From Acanthosoma haemorrhoidale (lineage: Eukaryota; Arthropoda; Insecta; Hemiptera; Acanthosomatidae), in NCBI GenBank assembly GCA_930367205.1, contig OV884011.1:36407754-36471753 (forward strand): a DNA stretch of 64,000 nucleotides. Reading direction: 5' to 3'. Positions 12,767-24,870 of the stretch are shown here, piece by piece. The stretch's first letter is position 1, and each line of letters starts with the position of its first letter. Below the pieces are notes generated by a model that searched no databases, was not told the DNA's origin, and saw only the letters and a program-made list of their open reading frames with translations. Both the position numbers and the translations under genes were made by a program.

Positions 12767-12772
12767 TTTATT
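12767..12772 (-). terminator. Candidate BBS2 polyadenylation signal
   Basis: AATAAA on the minus strand about 390 bases past the BBS2 stop, the first canonical hexamer I found downstream. The cleavage site was not determined. Confidence 0.4.
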
Positions 12773-13163
12773 AAATAATGAAGAAATGCTTCATAATTAT
12801 TTTGGGTTGCTACAACAACCATTCCAGTCATCAGCCCAGATAACATTTTGTTTTATTTCCCTGTCGGAATGCCAATATTTTTGTAAACACTTCTAAATGA
12901 TCCATATTGTTTGATGGTTCCATTCCCTGACATTAATCATAATATATTCAAAGAAGTCACAGTGGAAAATGTCAAATCAGGTTTACTAAACAGACCTGCA
13001 GCTACAGACGCTACAGAGTAACAGCTTATCAGTTTGAGTGAATAAGTAAAATCAAAACAAAAATCGTAAACATAATCTGTATTTACATAATTCCAACAAT
13101 CAACAAAACAAATTAAAAGCCAAAAATATGTGGTCTTATAAACTTCTGTCTCTAGATGAATAA

Positions 13164-16100
13164 TTAGGCTTCTCCAGTTTTAATAATACGAATCAAAGCG
13201 TTGACATTGTTGCTTGCCAATGCACTTCTGCAAAGTCCGGCTATTTCTCCCTTCATTTTACCAACTGAAACAACACATTTATACATACTTCTAATTATTA
13301 AATAAATATATGAAGTAAAATTTTGCAATAATGGTGTCATACCTCTTAACCTAGAGGCATGTTGAATTACAGTGTTGATACTCCTCAAAGTTTTAAGAAG
13401 TTCGTAGTGATTTGCACACCGAAGAGCGTAAATTCTGAGAAGTTCACTGTTGACTTGTTGTAATTGGCTGTAACATTCACGGACATCTTTCCTAAAAGAA
13501 AACAAATTATTAATAGTAATGTGTGTATATGAGAGGAGTATGAATATTCTGTAAGGAAAAAATAAAAAAGCTAACTCAAAAGAAAATGTGTAGTCTAAAT
13601 TAAATATATGTATATATACTGGAGACTTAGGTGAACAGATCCTTGAAATGAAAGAGTGCACTTTTTTTCTCAATTTTACATAATAATACTTGACTGTAAT
13701 GCATATTTCAAAGCTACAAGGCATGGATATAGTCAATTTTATCAATTGATCAAATTAGCCCACTTTTTGGTAAACTAAATTATTTGACAGAACTACAATT
13801 ATATTTTTACAGATGAAACTAGCAATTTAAAGGGTTCATTTTCTACATTTAACTCACAAATGTTCTTAAATTACAACTTTTGAGTTAAATAATCAAAGGA
13901 GATTCATTTAAGGGACTGTTACAAAAAATAGGTATGTAATTTTAATAATTATTAGTCAAAGAAAAAGGATAATGACTGGGCTTCCTAATCTACACATTGA
14001 ACATACACTGATATTATATTGATAATTATTAGTGGTGGTAAGTGATCCCTTAACTAATGGGAACTAACTGCAATTTTAACATTCTCATACTCCTATTTTC
14101 TCTTTCTCCTCTTCAATACATTTCATCCTTGGATCATAAATAAATGCATTGATTAATCTTATCAGTTCATCATATATCAGTCAATCTGCTATTGATGATC
14201 AAATCCATGAACATTTGACCCCAATGATGGCAAATGATACAGCAAATTTCTTATCTATCAATACATTAAACAAATCAGTGTAATACCTTAAACTTTAAAT
14301 AGCGCTATACGAACAGGTAGAGAGATCTACATCAGTCTTTAGTAATTCCGAAAACTCATCTTTAAGCAGAGAATGCAGCGATTTATTGTCATGTTTATAA
14401 ACCCAGATCTTTTTATCGATTAAGTCATATCTCTTGGGGCCACTTCTGGGCGAACTCAACCAAATCTGTTTGTTGGGCACCTGCCTGTTGATGACATATG
14501 TACCTTTAACTCCTAAGGAAACAGTCAGCACACCATCACCGAAAGTCACATCTGCACCTTTGAACTCTGCATGACTGTCGATGAGTGTCTCAAAAAATTC
14601 CGACAAGGATTCTAAAGTTTCATTACAGACCTTTTCGAATTCTATTTCAGTCAAAGTGCCAATATTTTCATTAGTGCTATATCTAATGGCCTGTTTTAGA
14701 TATTGAGCGTTTCCCAGAAGAGGAAAATTTAATTTTTGACAGTTAACGAATTTTTGGAAATGTCTACTGTAGCCGGGACGTCTCTGATACAGACGAAATA
14801 AACGTGTGTTAACAGAGTATAGCTTAGATAAATTTTTTAATAGCATTACTCCCTGAAGGAAAAACACGATAACCTTCTGAAAATAACCTGAACTGGTGGT
14901 TCCCAAGAGCCCGGCGGTCAACACCAGTCAGGCCATGCACTCAGTGAATACACAATGCATGAGGGTGTTCAGATGCGCTGCACGCTCCTTAATCATATTT
15001 TAAGTTTAATTAAAATATTTAAATTGGAAAACAAAAGTTTAAACTACTAGTTTGTAAATCAGTAGCCTTAGTTTCCATTATATAAGTTGTTTTCATTTTT
15101 ACCGTCTAAACGTGTTTACAGAAAACATTAACTAAATTTGATCATGTACAGCTGGTTGAAGAAAGTGAAAAAAAATAACATCCAGAGACACTTAAAGGAC
15201 TCCTCCGCAATTGATTCTAAATTACTTATTAACTAAGATATTGTTGATCCAAAATACTTCATTTCAAATTTGAACAATCTCAAGTACTCGATTTTATTTT
15301 CAAGCAATGACAATTAAATTATAAATAGCTAAAACATAGCTATTTGCTAAAAACCAGTTTGTATGAGAATAACTACAAGTTTTCCATTGTTGTGTCACAA
15401 AACTTTTTTGGAATATCTTTAAATTATCTATTGTGTTCCCTCCATCTACGTGTCCTTTACCTACAAGCAATGAAAATGTATTTTTGTATATGGAGTATCT
15501 GTACACGTGGAACACGTTTTAAAAGGAATGGTACAGGAAATAGAATGAGTGAGGATCGCTGGCCAAAACGACTTCTTTAGCATACTCCTATCCCATCGCC
15601 CAGGAGGAAAAACGAGGAGTTGGAACAGTAGGATGGGATAGCTGCTGAAAGATTGGCCAGATTTGAGAGCAAGGCAGGCCATATTTGGCCACCATATATC
15701 ACTACATGTTGTAATAAAAAGCGTAAAATATATTTTAAGCAATTTTCAAAAATGAATAAGGTTTAAAGCGATCACAGATGCCACTAGTAAGTAGAGGGGG
15801 GATAAAAACAAATGCACAGTTCAAGTGGTTTCACGATGCACAGTACTATTCACACAAGTATGAACGGCCCTCAAAACCGAAATACTAACGCCATCCAAAT
15901 AATACCGTCAATGTATACACTAACCGAATATTTCACAAATGATACTTTTATCTAAATGATAATACCGTTAACTAAAATTATAAATTTATTCGTTTGGTCT
16001 GATTGATTGAGAAGACAATTGGCTGATTATTTCACATCACGCTTACGTTTTCAGTTGGCCTGGCAGAAGCACATTTAAACTTAACCTGTAGTCTACGAGG

Positions 16101-19100
16101 ATATAACAATTTTGTGTTTACCATAGGATATTCGAGTCTGTTCGTAATTATTATAATAAGGTAAGAGATTGCCCAATTTATAATTAAGTAAATGGAACAG
16201 ACATTATTTTTAATGCGAACGAACTTTTAACGAGGAGTTGAGATAAGGGATAGTTTTCTATCACAGAACAGTAGATGTTTTGTTTTTTCAGTGTACTCTG
16301 CCAAATGGTACGAATTGGATTTCGTTATTTATGAGGTGAAAGTACTGCAAGGAGAATGTCGTCCGAAACTTAATACAAGAAACATATTTATTAAAAAATA
16401 GTTCTTGATAACTCCACTATCCTGAACAGGCAAATTGAAAGAAACAAATTAAAGCATGTATTATTTATATCTTTACATAAAAGAGCTTTATTTGGCAATT
16501 ACATTATCAGCATTTGACACTATTCGCATAAATAATAGGTTACAGTACCTTTTCTTGCATCAACAATTGAAATCTAAAAGAAAGGAGTAAAGGTCCTTTG
16601 ATCATATATACAAAAACAACTCTTACAGTAATGATACAAAGTAGATAAAATGTCAATTCCAGAATTGTTATGAATTCTAACTTCAATTTTATTGCAAAAA
16701 GATAGGAGTACGAAAGTAAGAGACATCAATGTTATATTATGTAATAATGTAAGTATTTGCATTTGATCTTTGTTGCTAAATACTCATTTCGGTACATTAC
16801 ATTGCACTTAAGAATCCGAAATGTTTGTGTGATGTTCAAAGTGAGAAATATTTTCCGATTAATTGGTAAATGTTAACTTTCTAATAAGCTTTTGAATTTT
16901 AAACTCTCGTTTCTTTCAATTGATATCTTAGTAGCCTCCTGCTAATTTTCCAGCAGTTTTTTCAAAGCTTGTGTATGGTAGATGTTCTTTAGAAATTTAT
17001 TTGTAGATGTTTTGAGTAGTTCTGCCTACCTTCTTATTTTTTAAGGCATAAATGTAAGAAGTATGAAACTCAAGTAAAAAGTTGAATTTAATTATTAATC
17101 CTCTGTCCAGAAATAAATTATGGAAGAGGTTAATTGGATTACTTGCCATATATTCATTACAATGAAGTACTTAGTAATATAAATGCTAATTAAACTGTAA
17201 GTTCATAGTTAGATGTGGACATGGAACATTGTCTAGTTTTATTTTTTCTAACTAAAAATGTATTTTTTCACAAACTAAATTTCCATTTATATCATTAATA
17301 ACTGCTCTTTTAATTATTCTAGTTGATCAACAGATTTTTATTTGAGGGGTCCCTATTATATATTTGATGTTTCACTTACATTACCTACCTCTTATTTTAA
17401 TTCTGGGCAATAACATTCTACCATTTTTTTTAACATCTCGCTTTGTTTTCATGTAATCAATACCTGTGATCCAAACCATTAATAAATCCATAAATAGCTT
17501 TGATAAAAATCAAACATATTTCATTTATGAACCTAAGCTGATACCAAAATGAATACATGCAAATAAATTATTCGATTAATTGGCTAAGATTAAATGCACT
17601 CACATGTATTTTAACAATCTTGAATCTTCACTCTGTACTATGAGAGCTCTGATGAGATTTGATGTGTCTGCAATAGTTGCTGACATCTTTGACGTATTTT
17701 GTTGCAATTCTTCAATATGTATAAAAGTTTCACGTAGTTGATCACAGACTGAAGGAAACTCTGCGAATGACTTAAAAAAAAAAAAAACTGTATAACTTGT
17801 ACTGCATACATGACTTAAACTATTTTATATTCGTTTTACATACTTGCACAAGATCCATGTTGAACGTCTGAGCAATAGACTGTACAATATCTGCTGCAAT
17901 GGACATATGAGGGGTTGCAATGGTCATAACACCTGATTCAACTTTCATCTGAAGAGGAGAATTATCTCTCAGGCAGTTCAGAGAGACGCTCCAATCAGCA
18001 CTGCTTGGTCCCTCTCCACCTCTTTCTTCAGAATTTGAACCAACGAGAAAATTTTGGTTTTGCCATGTTTCCAACTAAACAAAATGTTTGAGCATTAATT
18101 TATTATTATTTTCTCCAAATTGTTTGATTTACTGATACTTCACCACTTTAGAGGAATTGACTTATGTAACTGGTACATATAGAGTCTAGCATATCTACCT
18201 AAACTATGGTTGGTTATAACTGACAAGCATTAATTATTTTTAAAAAAACTCACTAAGCAAATTGAATTTAATAAATATATATATTTATAATAGCCTTAAG
18301 AAAATGTACTAGCTATCATTTAAAAGTGTCAAATAAAAACAATAATCCACCATTTATTAAGAAATCGGTGGAACTATAATTTCAAATAAACCAATATTAT
18401 TTGGTAAAAAAGAGAGAGCATAGATATTATATTCTTCCTTCCAAAGCAGAGTCAAATAATTAAGTCGAAAAAACAGTTAAAACCTGATTAATAGCTATTT
18501 TATAAATGACTGAATTTCTGTTAATATAATGGGCCAATCAATAAACTTACCATACCAATAGTATTATAGTATTAAGCCATTAAATTGAAACTTGAATTTT
18601 ATATTCATACAGCAATGCATTAAAGATATTATCTTAATCATAAAATAATATATGAATATATTTTTTAATATAATTTTCAATTTATATCTATAATAGTTAA
18701 AACTAAGTCAGGAGACATAAGATGGAATGTGTACGTAAACGTGCAAATAATTGTGACTACTTAAAACAGTTATAGTTACTAAAATCTAAATGTGCAGTGC
18801 ACATACCACGCATAAGTGCTGTCAAGTGCTGATTTAAAACCTTAGGGTTTTACCCTCGGAGCTCTTTCGTTCAATCTGAAAGTGACATAGCTTTCTGGGA
18901 TCAATTTTGTCAGGGGATTAGATAGAGTGTACATCGAAAAGCGTGGCAGTTGCCTCGTCACTTCAAAAACGTGGAACTGAGTCTTGAATGGGTCTGTTCC
19001 AACAAAAGCCTGTAAATATAATTATATATATAAATGCAAAGTATCTGTTTCAAGTTCCAACTTAAAAGTTAAGAAAATATCTTTTTCTTCAACTCAATTT

Positions 19101-22100
19101 TTACTTTCTAACTAGACATTTTTTTAATAAAAAGTCATGAAAAATGCTCCGATGATAATATAAAAATATCAACTTTTTAAATGGCAGAGAAGATAGATAT
19201 ATGGCACTGTTTCTAAATCAATCTTCATTATCGTATAGAACTCCCATTATTTATTTATTTTAACAATAAATTATTATCTAAAGAATCAAGTTTATAAGAA
19301 GCTTTCATTTGTTATTTCTTTGCCTATTCAAGTTTGTCTATATCTAGGCACAGTGTTTTGAATCAAAATTTAGGGATTAATTCCATAGATGAAAATTAAA
19401 CCACTTAGAGTTATCATTTTGGTATAACATCTAAAAAAGCAAAAACAGGCTAACCACAATATCAAGAATGTTCTTTAAATATAGATGTTAAAGTATAAGT
19501 TTTGCCTATAAATCTTGTCTGTATAAATGTTGTAAAAATAATGGATCGAACTTAAAAATTGTAAGCTTAATATTAGCGATTCCTAAATGTTTGATTACTG
19601 GATTCATGACACCATGTGTAACCATATTGCATAATGTTACTAAAATATCTCACTTTAATATGAATATCCAGAGGAGTATCTTTCGGTATAATAAGGGGTA
19701 TTTCCAGCTGTGTAGATACTTGTTCCGGCCTAGGGTGGATAACGAGGGTTTCTCCTTCGAAAATACCCTCTGCAAAGATGGCTGCAGCCCTTATGACCAT
19801 CAAATTATTAGTAGACAGAGACACGAGGACGTGACCTCCCTGAAAATTGTAATTAAATTTAATAATTAGGTCATTTAATTTAAAAATAAGTTCTTTTGAC
19901 ATATATACCGGATGTTGTCGTGAGCCAGTGCTGACATTTATTTCAGCCAAAAGTCTAGTATTCGCCTGAAAATGTATTAGTTTTTAGAAAAATCAATATA
20001 TCAAAGAAACATTAAATGTCAATATTGTGTGGTTTTGAGCTAAGGTTTGCAGGTAGAGTCTGTCTAACTTGAGTTAGGCTGTGAGCTAATGGGGAGAGAG
20101 ATGTGCACTAGCCCAACATTCTTCAAGCCAATCCCCTCCACTCATGCTCCCCTTTCTTATAATGCACTAGGATATTTCCACTATAACTGTACACTGGGAG
20201 TAAAGAAAATTATAATAATAAAAAGACTGGAATGACGTTTGTTCCATTACAAAACATTTTAAGTTTCCCGTTGAACTTCTCTTCTACTAGTTGAAATTTG
20301 TGGAAGGGGCATTTGAGTGGGGAAAGGCTGTGTGAGCACCTTTCCCCCACAGCTAACTCAACTTAGACAGACTTAACATGTAGGGTTTGAGCAATCTAAT
20401 ATAATAGGCAAGGGCAAAGTGTGTGACAAAAATTATTCAATGTCAAACAATGTAAGTTGAGCTTGTGAACCTTGAATCAGTTTTTCTCAAACAGAGTGAA
20501 AAGTCAAATTTCTTGTGTCTTTTGTAGACTCTTCAAATAACAATAACCAAAATCTACAGTTTAATTCTTATTATTTTATAACATGGTCAGTAGATCTTAA
20601 TTACCTCCCCCCCCCCCTGATCTAGTTTCAAGGATTGAAATTTTGAAGGTATCCATAAATTCTTTAACTGACCAATAAATAAATAATCTAATACTCAACA
20701 GGTATTCCTGTGCCCGCAGGATCGCTTGCATAATTCTTTAGTTCTGTAAGCAATGATTGCTTCTTTGACAAGAGTTCTTTAACTAGATCACCGTGCTGTA
20801 CTATATTTTTAGTCATACTTGTTTGGTCGTATCCGCGAACTGGAAATATATGAAAATTAGAATAGTAATTTAGAATTGAATAAAAAGAGAAAAAAATTAA
20901 AGATATGCTCACTTTCACCGTGTGTCGAGCATACAATGAGCTGAGGTTTACCACTCATAGTATAGTCTCCAATTACTAGACCGGCAATGCCATGGGGGAG
21001 GATATCGTTAAACACAACTTCACCACTCCTGATATTTCTAGCATCGACTTTTCCATTAGACCAGCCTATTATCAGCTCGGGGATCCCATCGCCATTTATA
21101 TCATAGCTGGCGAGACATACGGGAGCATTCTTTGACTAACAGAATAAAACATTTTAATCACAGAGAATTTTGTATAGGTACATTTACAAAGAGATATAAC
21201 ATGACTCATTGTTCAGTAAACTGAAGATGTATATCATTATAATATTTACTCTTAAAATTACTAATACATTCAACCTTAAAACATAATTATTGGTAATATA
21301 TATCACGGTTTTTATTTTGTATAATTTTTTAAGTATTTTTGAAAATAACTTTTTTTTTCTTTGCAGCGAATGTTGTTTCCTTTGGAATTTATTATGAAGA
21401 TTGTCGGTAGTTAGCCAATGATACACAAGACGTTCAGTTAAAAGTGAGTAAAGGCATATTTTAAGCATAAAATATATTTATGCTACATATCGGGTCTTGA
21501 AACATTTATAGATTAGTTTAATGTACTGTACTAGTTGTTATCCCTGCTTGTAATAAATTACTATTTCAGATCGAATTCACAGGGCGATATGCATAGTGAC
21601 AGCATTTTCTATTTGTTGCTTTTTTTTTTAATTGAGTGATTGCCCAGCCCTCATAAGAATATATGTAACTAAGTCCCTTCAGCCTCCCAAAAGAAATCTA
21701 GTTTCTATTTCAGTTATGCAGTAGTGAAATGAAATTTTGATGATATAATCTAGGATGGTAACCTTAGGAAATGAGCGCTCCAACCAACCTCAACCAATGA
21801 GCGCTAAGCAATAAACACTGTAAATTAAGTATAAATTTTATTTTGTAGGAATTTTTGTCATAGTAATATTGGAATCAAATATGTTACAGCACTAGAGTTC
21901 AAGAAATGCTAAGATAACAAGTAAAAAAATAAAAATAATAATCTGTAATAGAACATAAGTTACCTTTACTCTCCATGCCCTAGTGTATTTATCATAAACA
22001 CCGACAGTCCCATTAGATAAACAATAGGCGAATTTGTGATCCCTGAGTTGCACTAAAGAAGTGATAGCTTCAGTTTCTGTGAGTTCATGTATAAGAGCAT

Positions 22101-23126
22101 CTTCTTTAAAAACTCTAAGGTCGAAGTCATCTGAACCGACAATTAACTTAAAAAAAAATAACCAACAAAAATTTAATAAAGAAACTAGCACTACAAAATT
22201 GTATTGTGGGATCATTGACATTGTTACAACCAATTTTGGAGGCCTGTCAGATCATGTTTAAAGGTTACCTATGGAAGAAACCCTCAGAGGGTTAGCTAAA
22301 AAAGGCTTCCTCGGTATAATATGACAAAATTTGTTCACAAGGCTCAATATTGTTGTTTCTATTTATACTATTGGTTTGGAAAATATTAGTTTTAAAACAA
22401 TCTAGAACATCCATTAACAGTTACTCTTGTGGTGGGTAATGTATGCAAATGATCCATATTTCAAAGCATCCACTTTAATTACCTCATTATCACCATCTTG
22501 GTCTATATCTATCAATGATAAAGATCTCACATTGTCCCCAGTGACAGTCCAGTAGGGATCGTTACCTTGCCAATCGAAACCTTGTATGGAGCAATTCCCT
22601 CCCACAATAGCAAGAGGAGTGCCTGAATTTCCTATTTTTCCAACACAAATAGAATTTGCACCATCGGGTACCTGTTGACAGATGGTTTATGTAATTATTT
22701 CTGTGTCGGTCGTGGTCAGTTCAATAATTTTTTTAAATGTAACCTCTTTATAAAACAGGTCCGTGTTATTTTCTACATGGTATGCCAGGACAGTGGTTTT
22801 TGTGCCAATAATTAAAATATCCCTCTCCTCATTAGGGTTCAACTTTCCAGCGCAGATAGATGTTACAGTTTGGTTGACATTAAGCATAGAAATCTCTCTC
22901 TCTTTCAGATGAGGGCTGTGAACAAGAACCTGGAAAATGTCACTTGTTTCCAGAACTGTTTTGGTTGCTGTGTATATAAAAATCCAAGTGATAAGCTAAC
23001 CTAACCTACCTTATCACCAGTGGTTGCTGCGGTTATACAGCAATGGGACCCGTCATATTTTCCCATTGTCACCCGCCCCGGCAACATTCTGTGCTTGAGC
23101 TGAATAGTAAACAACGGCACAGCCAT
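13164..23126 (-). CDS. BBS2: Bardet-Biedl syndrome 2 protein (BBSome subunit), 13 exons, complete
   Basis: BBS2 is a core subunit of the BBSome, the coat that carries membrane proteins in and out of cilia; in insects its likely site is ciliated sensory neurons. Exons (high to low): 23126-23010, 22929-22744, 22671-22483, 22146-21964, 21135-20913, 20839-20700, 19965-19909, 19839-19654, 19009-18854, 18074-17844, 17770-17604, 13491-13343, 13264-13164. All introns are GT-AG, phases agree at every junction, and the 2085 coding bases give 694 residues (vertebrate BBS2 about 720). The start [13 protein letters not shown] aligns with the vertebrate N-terminus. Diagnostic stretches: [49 protein letters not shown] (N-terminal beta-propeller), [25 protein letters not shown] (middle) and [16 protein letters not shown] (end). 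Most introns are 69-830 bases, but intron 11 is 4112 bases and contains frataxin. Regulation by RFX is possible (see the site at 23206). Confidence 0.96.
14295..14846 (-). CDS. fh: Frataxin, mitochondrial, single exon nested in BBS2 intron 11
   Basis: Frataxin promotes iron-sulfur cluster assembly in the mitochondrial matrix by stimulating cysteine desulfurase on the ISCU scaffold. The chosen start ([10 protein letters not shown]) gives 183 residues; the first 58 are basic with no Asp or Glu, as expected of a mitochondrial presequence, and end near IRYST, a plausible processing site. The frame stays open upstream to 14924 (209 residues), but the added part gives a poorer presequence. The fold follows: an acidic first helix (about 66-94, including [13 protein letters not shown]), then [32 protein letters not shown] and SGPKRYD. 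Residues matching human N146, Q148, I154, W155 and R165 are kept; human W168 is Leu here. It is intact, same-strand with its host gene, and has no intron in the coding region. A functional gene is likelier than a retrocopy, since no poly(A) tract or decay was seen, but this is inference. Confidence 0.93.
   Translation of the reverse strand: MLLKNLSKLYSVNTRLFRLYQRRPGYSRHFQKFVNCQKLNFPLLGNAQYLKQAIRYSTNENIGTLTEIEFEKVCNETLESLSEFFETLIDSHAEFKGADVTFGDGVLTVSLGVKGTYVINRQVPNKQIWLSSPRSGPKRYDLIDKKIWVYKHDNKSLHSLLKDEFSELLKTDVDLSTCSYSAI
15485..15690 (+). pseudogene. Possible LINE RT tail fragment in BBS2 intron 11
   Basis: The plus strand encodes [12 protein letters not shown], then after a stop [16 protein letters not shown] and [14 protein letters not shown]. 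This resembles the closing segment of endonuclease-RT LINE proteins (R-M-x-x-x-R-x-P-K-x-x-L, basic linker, x-D-G-I-x-x-x). It is short and contains stops, antisense to BBS2 and frataxin. Family assignment is tentative. Confidence 0.35.
20056..20373. mobile_element. Mariner-like MITE in BBS2 intron 6
   Basis: Inverted ends share AGTCTGTCTAA(C/G)TTGAGTTAG over roughly 24 bases, and both ends abut TA (20054-20055 and 20374-20375), as expected of a Tc1/mariner-type target duplication. The 318-base interior has no coding frame. It lies between BBS2 exons 6 and 7 without touching the splice sites. Confidence 0.75.
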
Positions 23127-23205
23127 TGCGACTGTTAGAGACCGAATATTCTAAGTAGAAGATTGGTTGCAGGGGGAAGTGGTTTGTTAGTAGCCTTAGT
23201 GGTAG

Positions 23206-23218
23206 GTTGTCATGAGAC
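23206..23218. promoter_or_regulatory. Candidate RFX X-box upstream of BBS2
   Basis: GTTGTCATGAGAC, 80-92 bases upstream of the BBS2 start codon. It matches the relaxed X-box RYYNYY-N(1-3)-RRNRAC at 11 of 12 constrained or unconstrained positions when one spacer base is used. RFX proteins drive ciliary genes from X-boxes at about this distance, but the site is degenerate and could be chance. Confidence 0.3.
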
Positions 23219-23253
23219 AGTCTTGACGAACGACCCATTCAACCTTTAAGATC

Positions 23254-23289
23254 GAAGTGAACGGGTCATTCAGATGAACGAATCCAGCT
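23254..23289 (+). repeat. GAACG-rich repeat, copy 1
   Basis: AAGTGAACGGGTCATTCAG followed by ATGAACGAATCCA. Related to 24970-25005 on the same strand (AAATGAACGGATCATAAGC then GTGAACGAATGAA). Confidence 0.45.
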
Positions 23290-23879
23290 GAGTCGCCTTT
23301 TGGGTTTTGTGTCTACATGGTCGGCCGCTAGGTAGCGATACTGCTTCCTTCGATTTTCCGCCGACACAGACAGTTTCCCAGCATATCTACTATTTGTTCA
23401 CTCTTCTATGAAATATGTGTTAATGTTCATGATACTGAAACGTGTATTTGCTACAAAGATGGCTGTATAAATCATATCCCAGAGAATGGTATTTTTTAGA
23501 ATTTCTTTATGTTGATCTAAACAATAAATCATTGGCCTTAAAACATCTTTTATTAAACGCTCACAGAAAAATTTAAATAAGGGATGGCAAGCTGAAGCCT
23601 GCAAGAAGTAGTATTTGCAATCGATACACGACTTAATAGTTGTAAATAAAAATAAATATAGTTGGCAAGCCGCTTTTATTAATTTAGTGATTGGCTGCAA
23701 GATATCGAACGATCGTTTCTATAGGATGACAGCCGGCCTTAAGACATGGTCCAGTATTTCTCAACGAATTCCTCTTGATGAAAATCAACTATACAATTAG
23801 TATTCCTCCATGTAAATTTGCATGTTGAAATCTTATATCATTCCGTAGTGTATCGTGATGTGCGTGTGTGTGCATATAT

Positions 23880-24030
23880 GTTCAACCGTAACTGTAGACT
23901 CTCTGGAACAATTGACGCCAAACTTGGTATTATATATGACTTACAATCTGGAAAAAATACAGTAGGGATAAGACACCCCCTAAGCCCTTGGGAAAAAGGA
24001 GTAACTTGTCAACAAATATTAGTGTTGACT
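23880..24030 (+). repeat. Dispersed repeat with conserved reading frame, copy 1
   Basis: Aligns over about 150 bases with 59998-60160 on the same strand. Shared blocks run TTC..CC/GCRTAACTSTARA, CAATTSAC, CAAACTTGGT and AAGACACCCCCTA. In one plus frame the two copies also give similar peptides: here KLGIIYDLQSGKNTVGIRHP followed by L, there KLGVHNNMQTNTAGVRHPL. Family unknown; whether the frame was ever translated is unclear. Confidence 0.65.
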
Positions 24031-24677
24031 CCTTAGTTTTCGGGGTCGTTTAAATGAATAGCGACACACCCGTGCCGTTTTAAGTAACCCCCATCAACAT
24101 GATGAGAGTGAAAAATAAAATGACCTATATTATTGCTAAACTGATGAGTGAATGTCCTGATCACATTCAAGCCCAAATTTAGTACTAAAGAACACAAGTT
24201 TTGTATTTCTTCTGTCCATCCTCTTCATTTCCCGGTTCCACCGCACCGCTGTTGAATCTGCTTATACTATTATGTTCTGTGTTAGATATTTTTCAATAAA
24301 TGGTGATTATTTCTATTATTATTGGGTATAGTAGATAGATACCGGTGTAAAGTCGGGTGTGGCGATCATGTTCATCTCATTTCTCAATGCTTAACATATT
24401 GAAATGAACGAGGTGTCATTTAAAAGAGAACAGGCCAAATGCTGAAACAGGTTGGGCTTAATTAAAATTGGACCTTTGTGTTTCAAAATTCAAGGCATTA
24501 AAATTATTTAAATTTACTTTTTTTTCTTCAAAAACATTCGTAAATCTCAATCGGACTTTAAAAAAATAGCTAGATATTTATGTTACACATAATTTAATAG
24601 GGCATCACATGACAAATCTAATTATATTCTTGGTTAGCTATGCGTTTTGATACGAGTGGATTGTTCGTTGAGATATT
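24031..24677. other. Intergenic, no gene seen
   Basis: AT-rich; no open frame with recognisable domain. Confidence 0.4.
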
Positions 24678-24870
24678 GGCCTTGGTTGACGAAAGAAAGA
24701 TGTTAGATTTTTATCAAATTTAGAGATAATGTTGGATGGCTATACTGCATATTTTTTATTATCCAGGGAAGCAGTCAATATCTCACGCTAAGACCTGATG
24801 TGGACGTAGTATGTCTAAACGTCGTCTACGACGATGAAAATCTAACATCTTTCTGTCTTAGACCAAAGCC
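24678..24870. repeat. Inverted-repeat element, possible MITE
   Basis: The left arm 24678-24715 and right arm 24833-24870 are complementary over about 38 bases, with the core GAAAGATGTTAGATTTT. A second pair of short inverted segments, GTTGAGATATTG near 24668 and CAATATCTCACG near 24777, overlaps it, so the fold is complex. No target duplication identified. Confidence 0.5.

Larger units (their letters stand above)
23127..23880. other. BBS2 upstream region
   Basis: Contains the presumed BBS2 promoter and 5' UTR immediately right of the start codon at 23126, and a repeat rich in GAACG motifs at 23225-23290. No other gene recognised; the short frames at 23398-23800 have no known domain. Confidence 0.4.

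Noticed and set aside
13265..13745. 193-codon minus frame overlapping the BBS2 3' end
   Set aside because: Only the portions inside BBS2 exons 12 and 13 are conserved; the rest reads through introns.
22996..23010. AACCTAACCTAACC-like stretch resembling insect telomere repeat
   Set aside because: Only two to three units, at the donor of BBS2 intron 1; a chance or intronic repeat, not a telomere.
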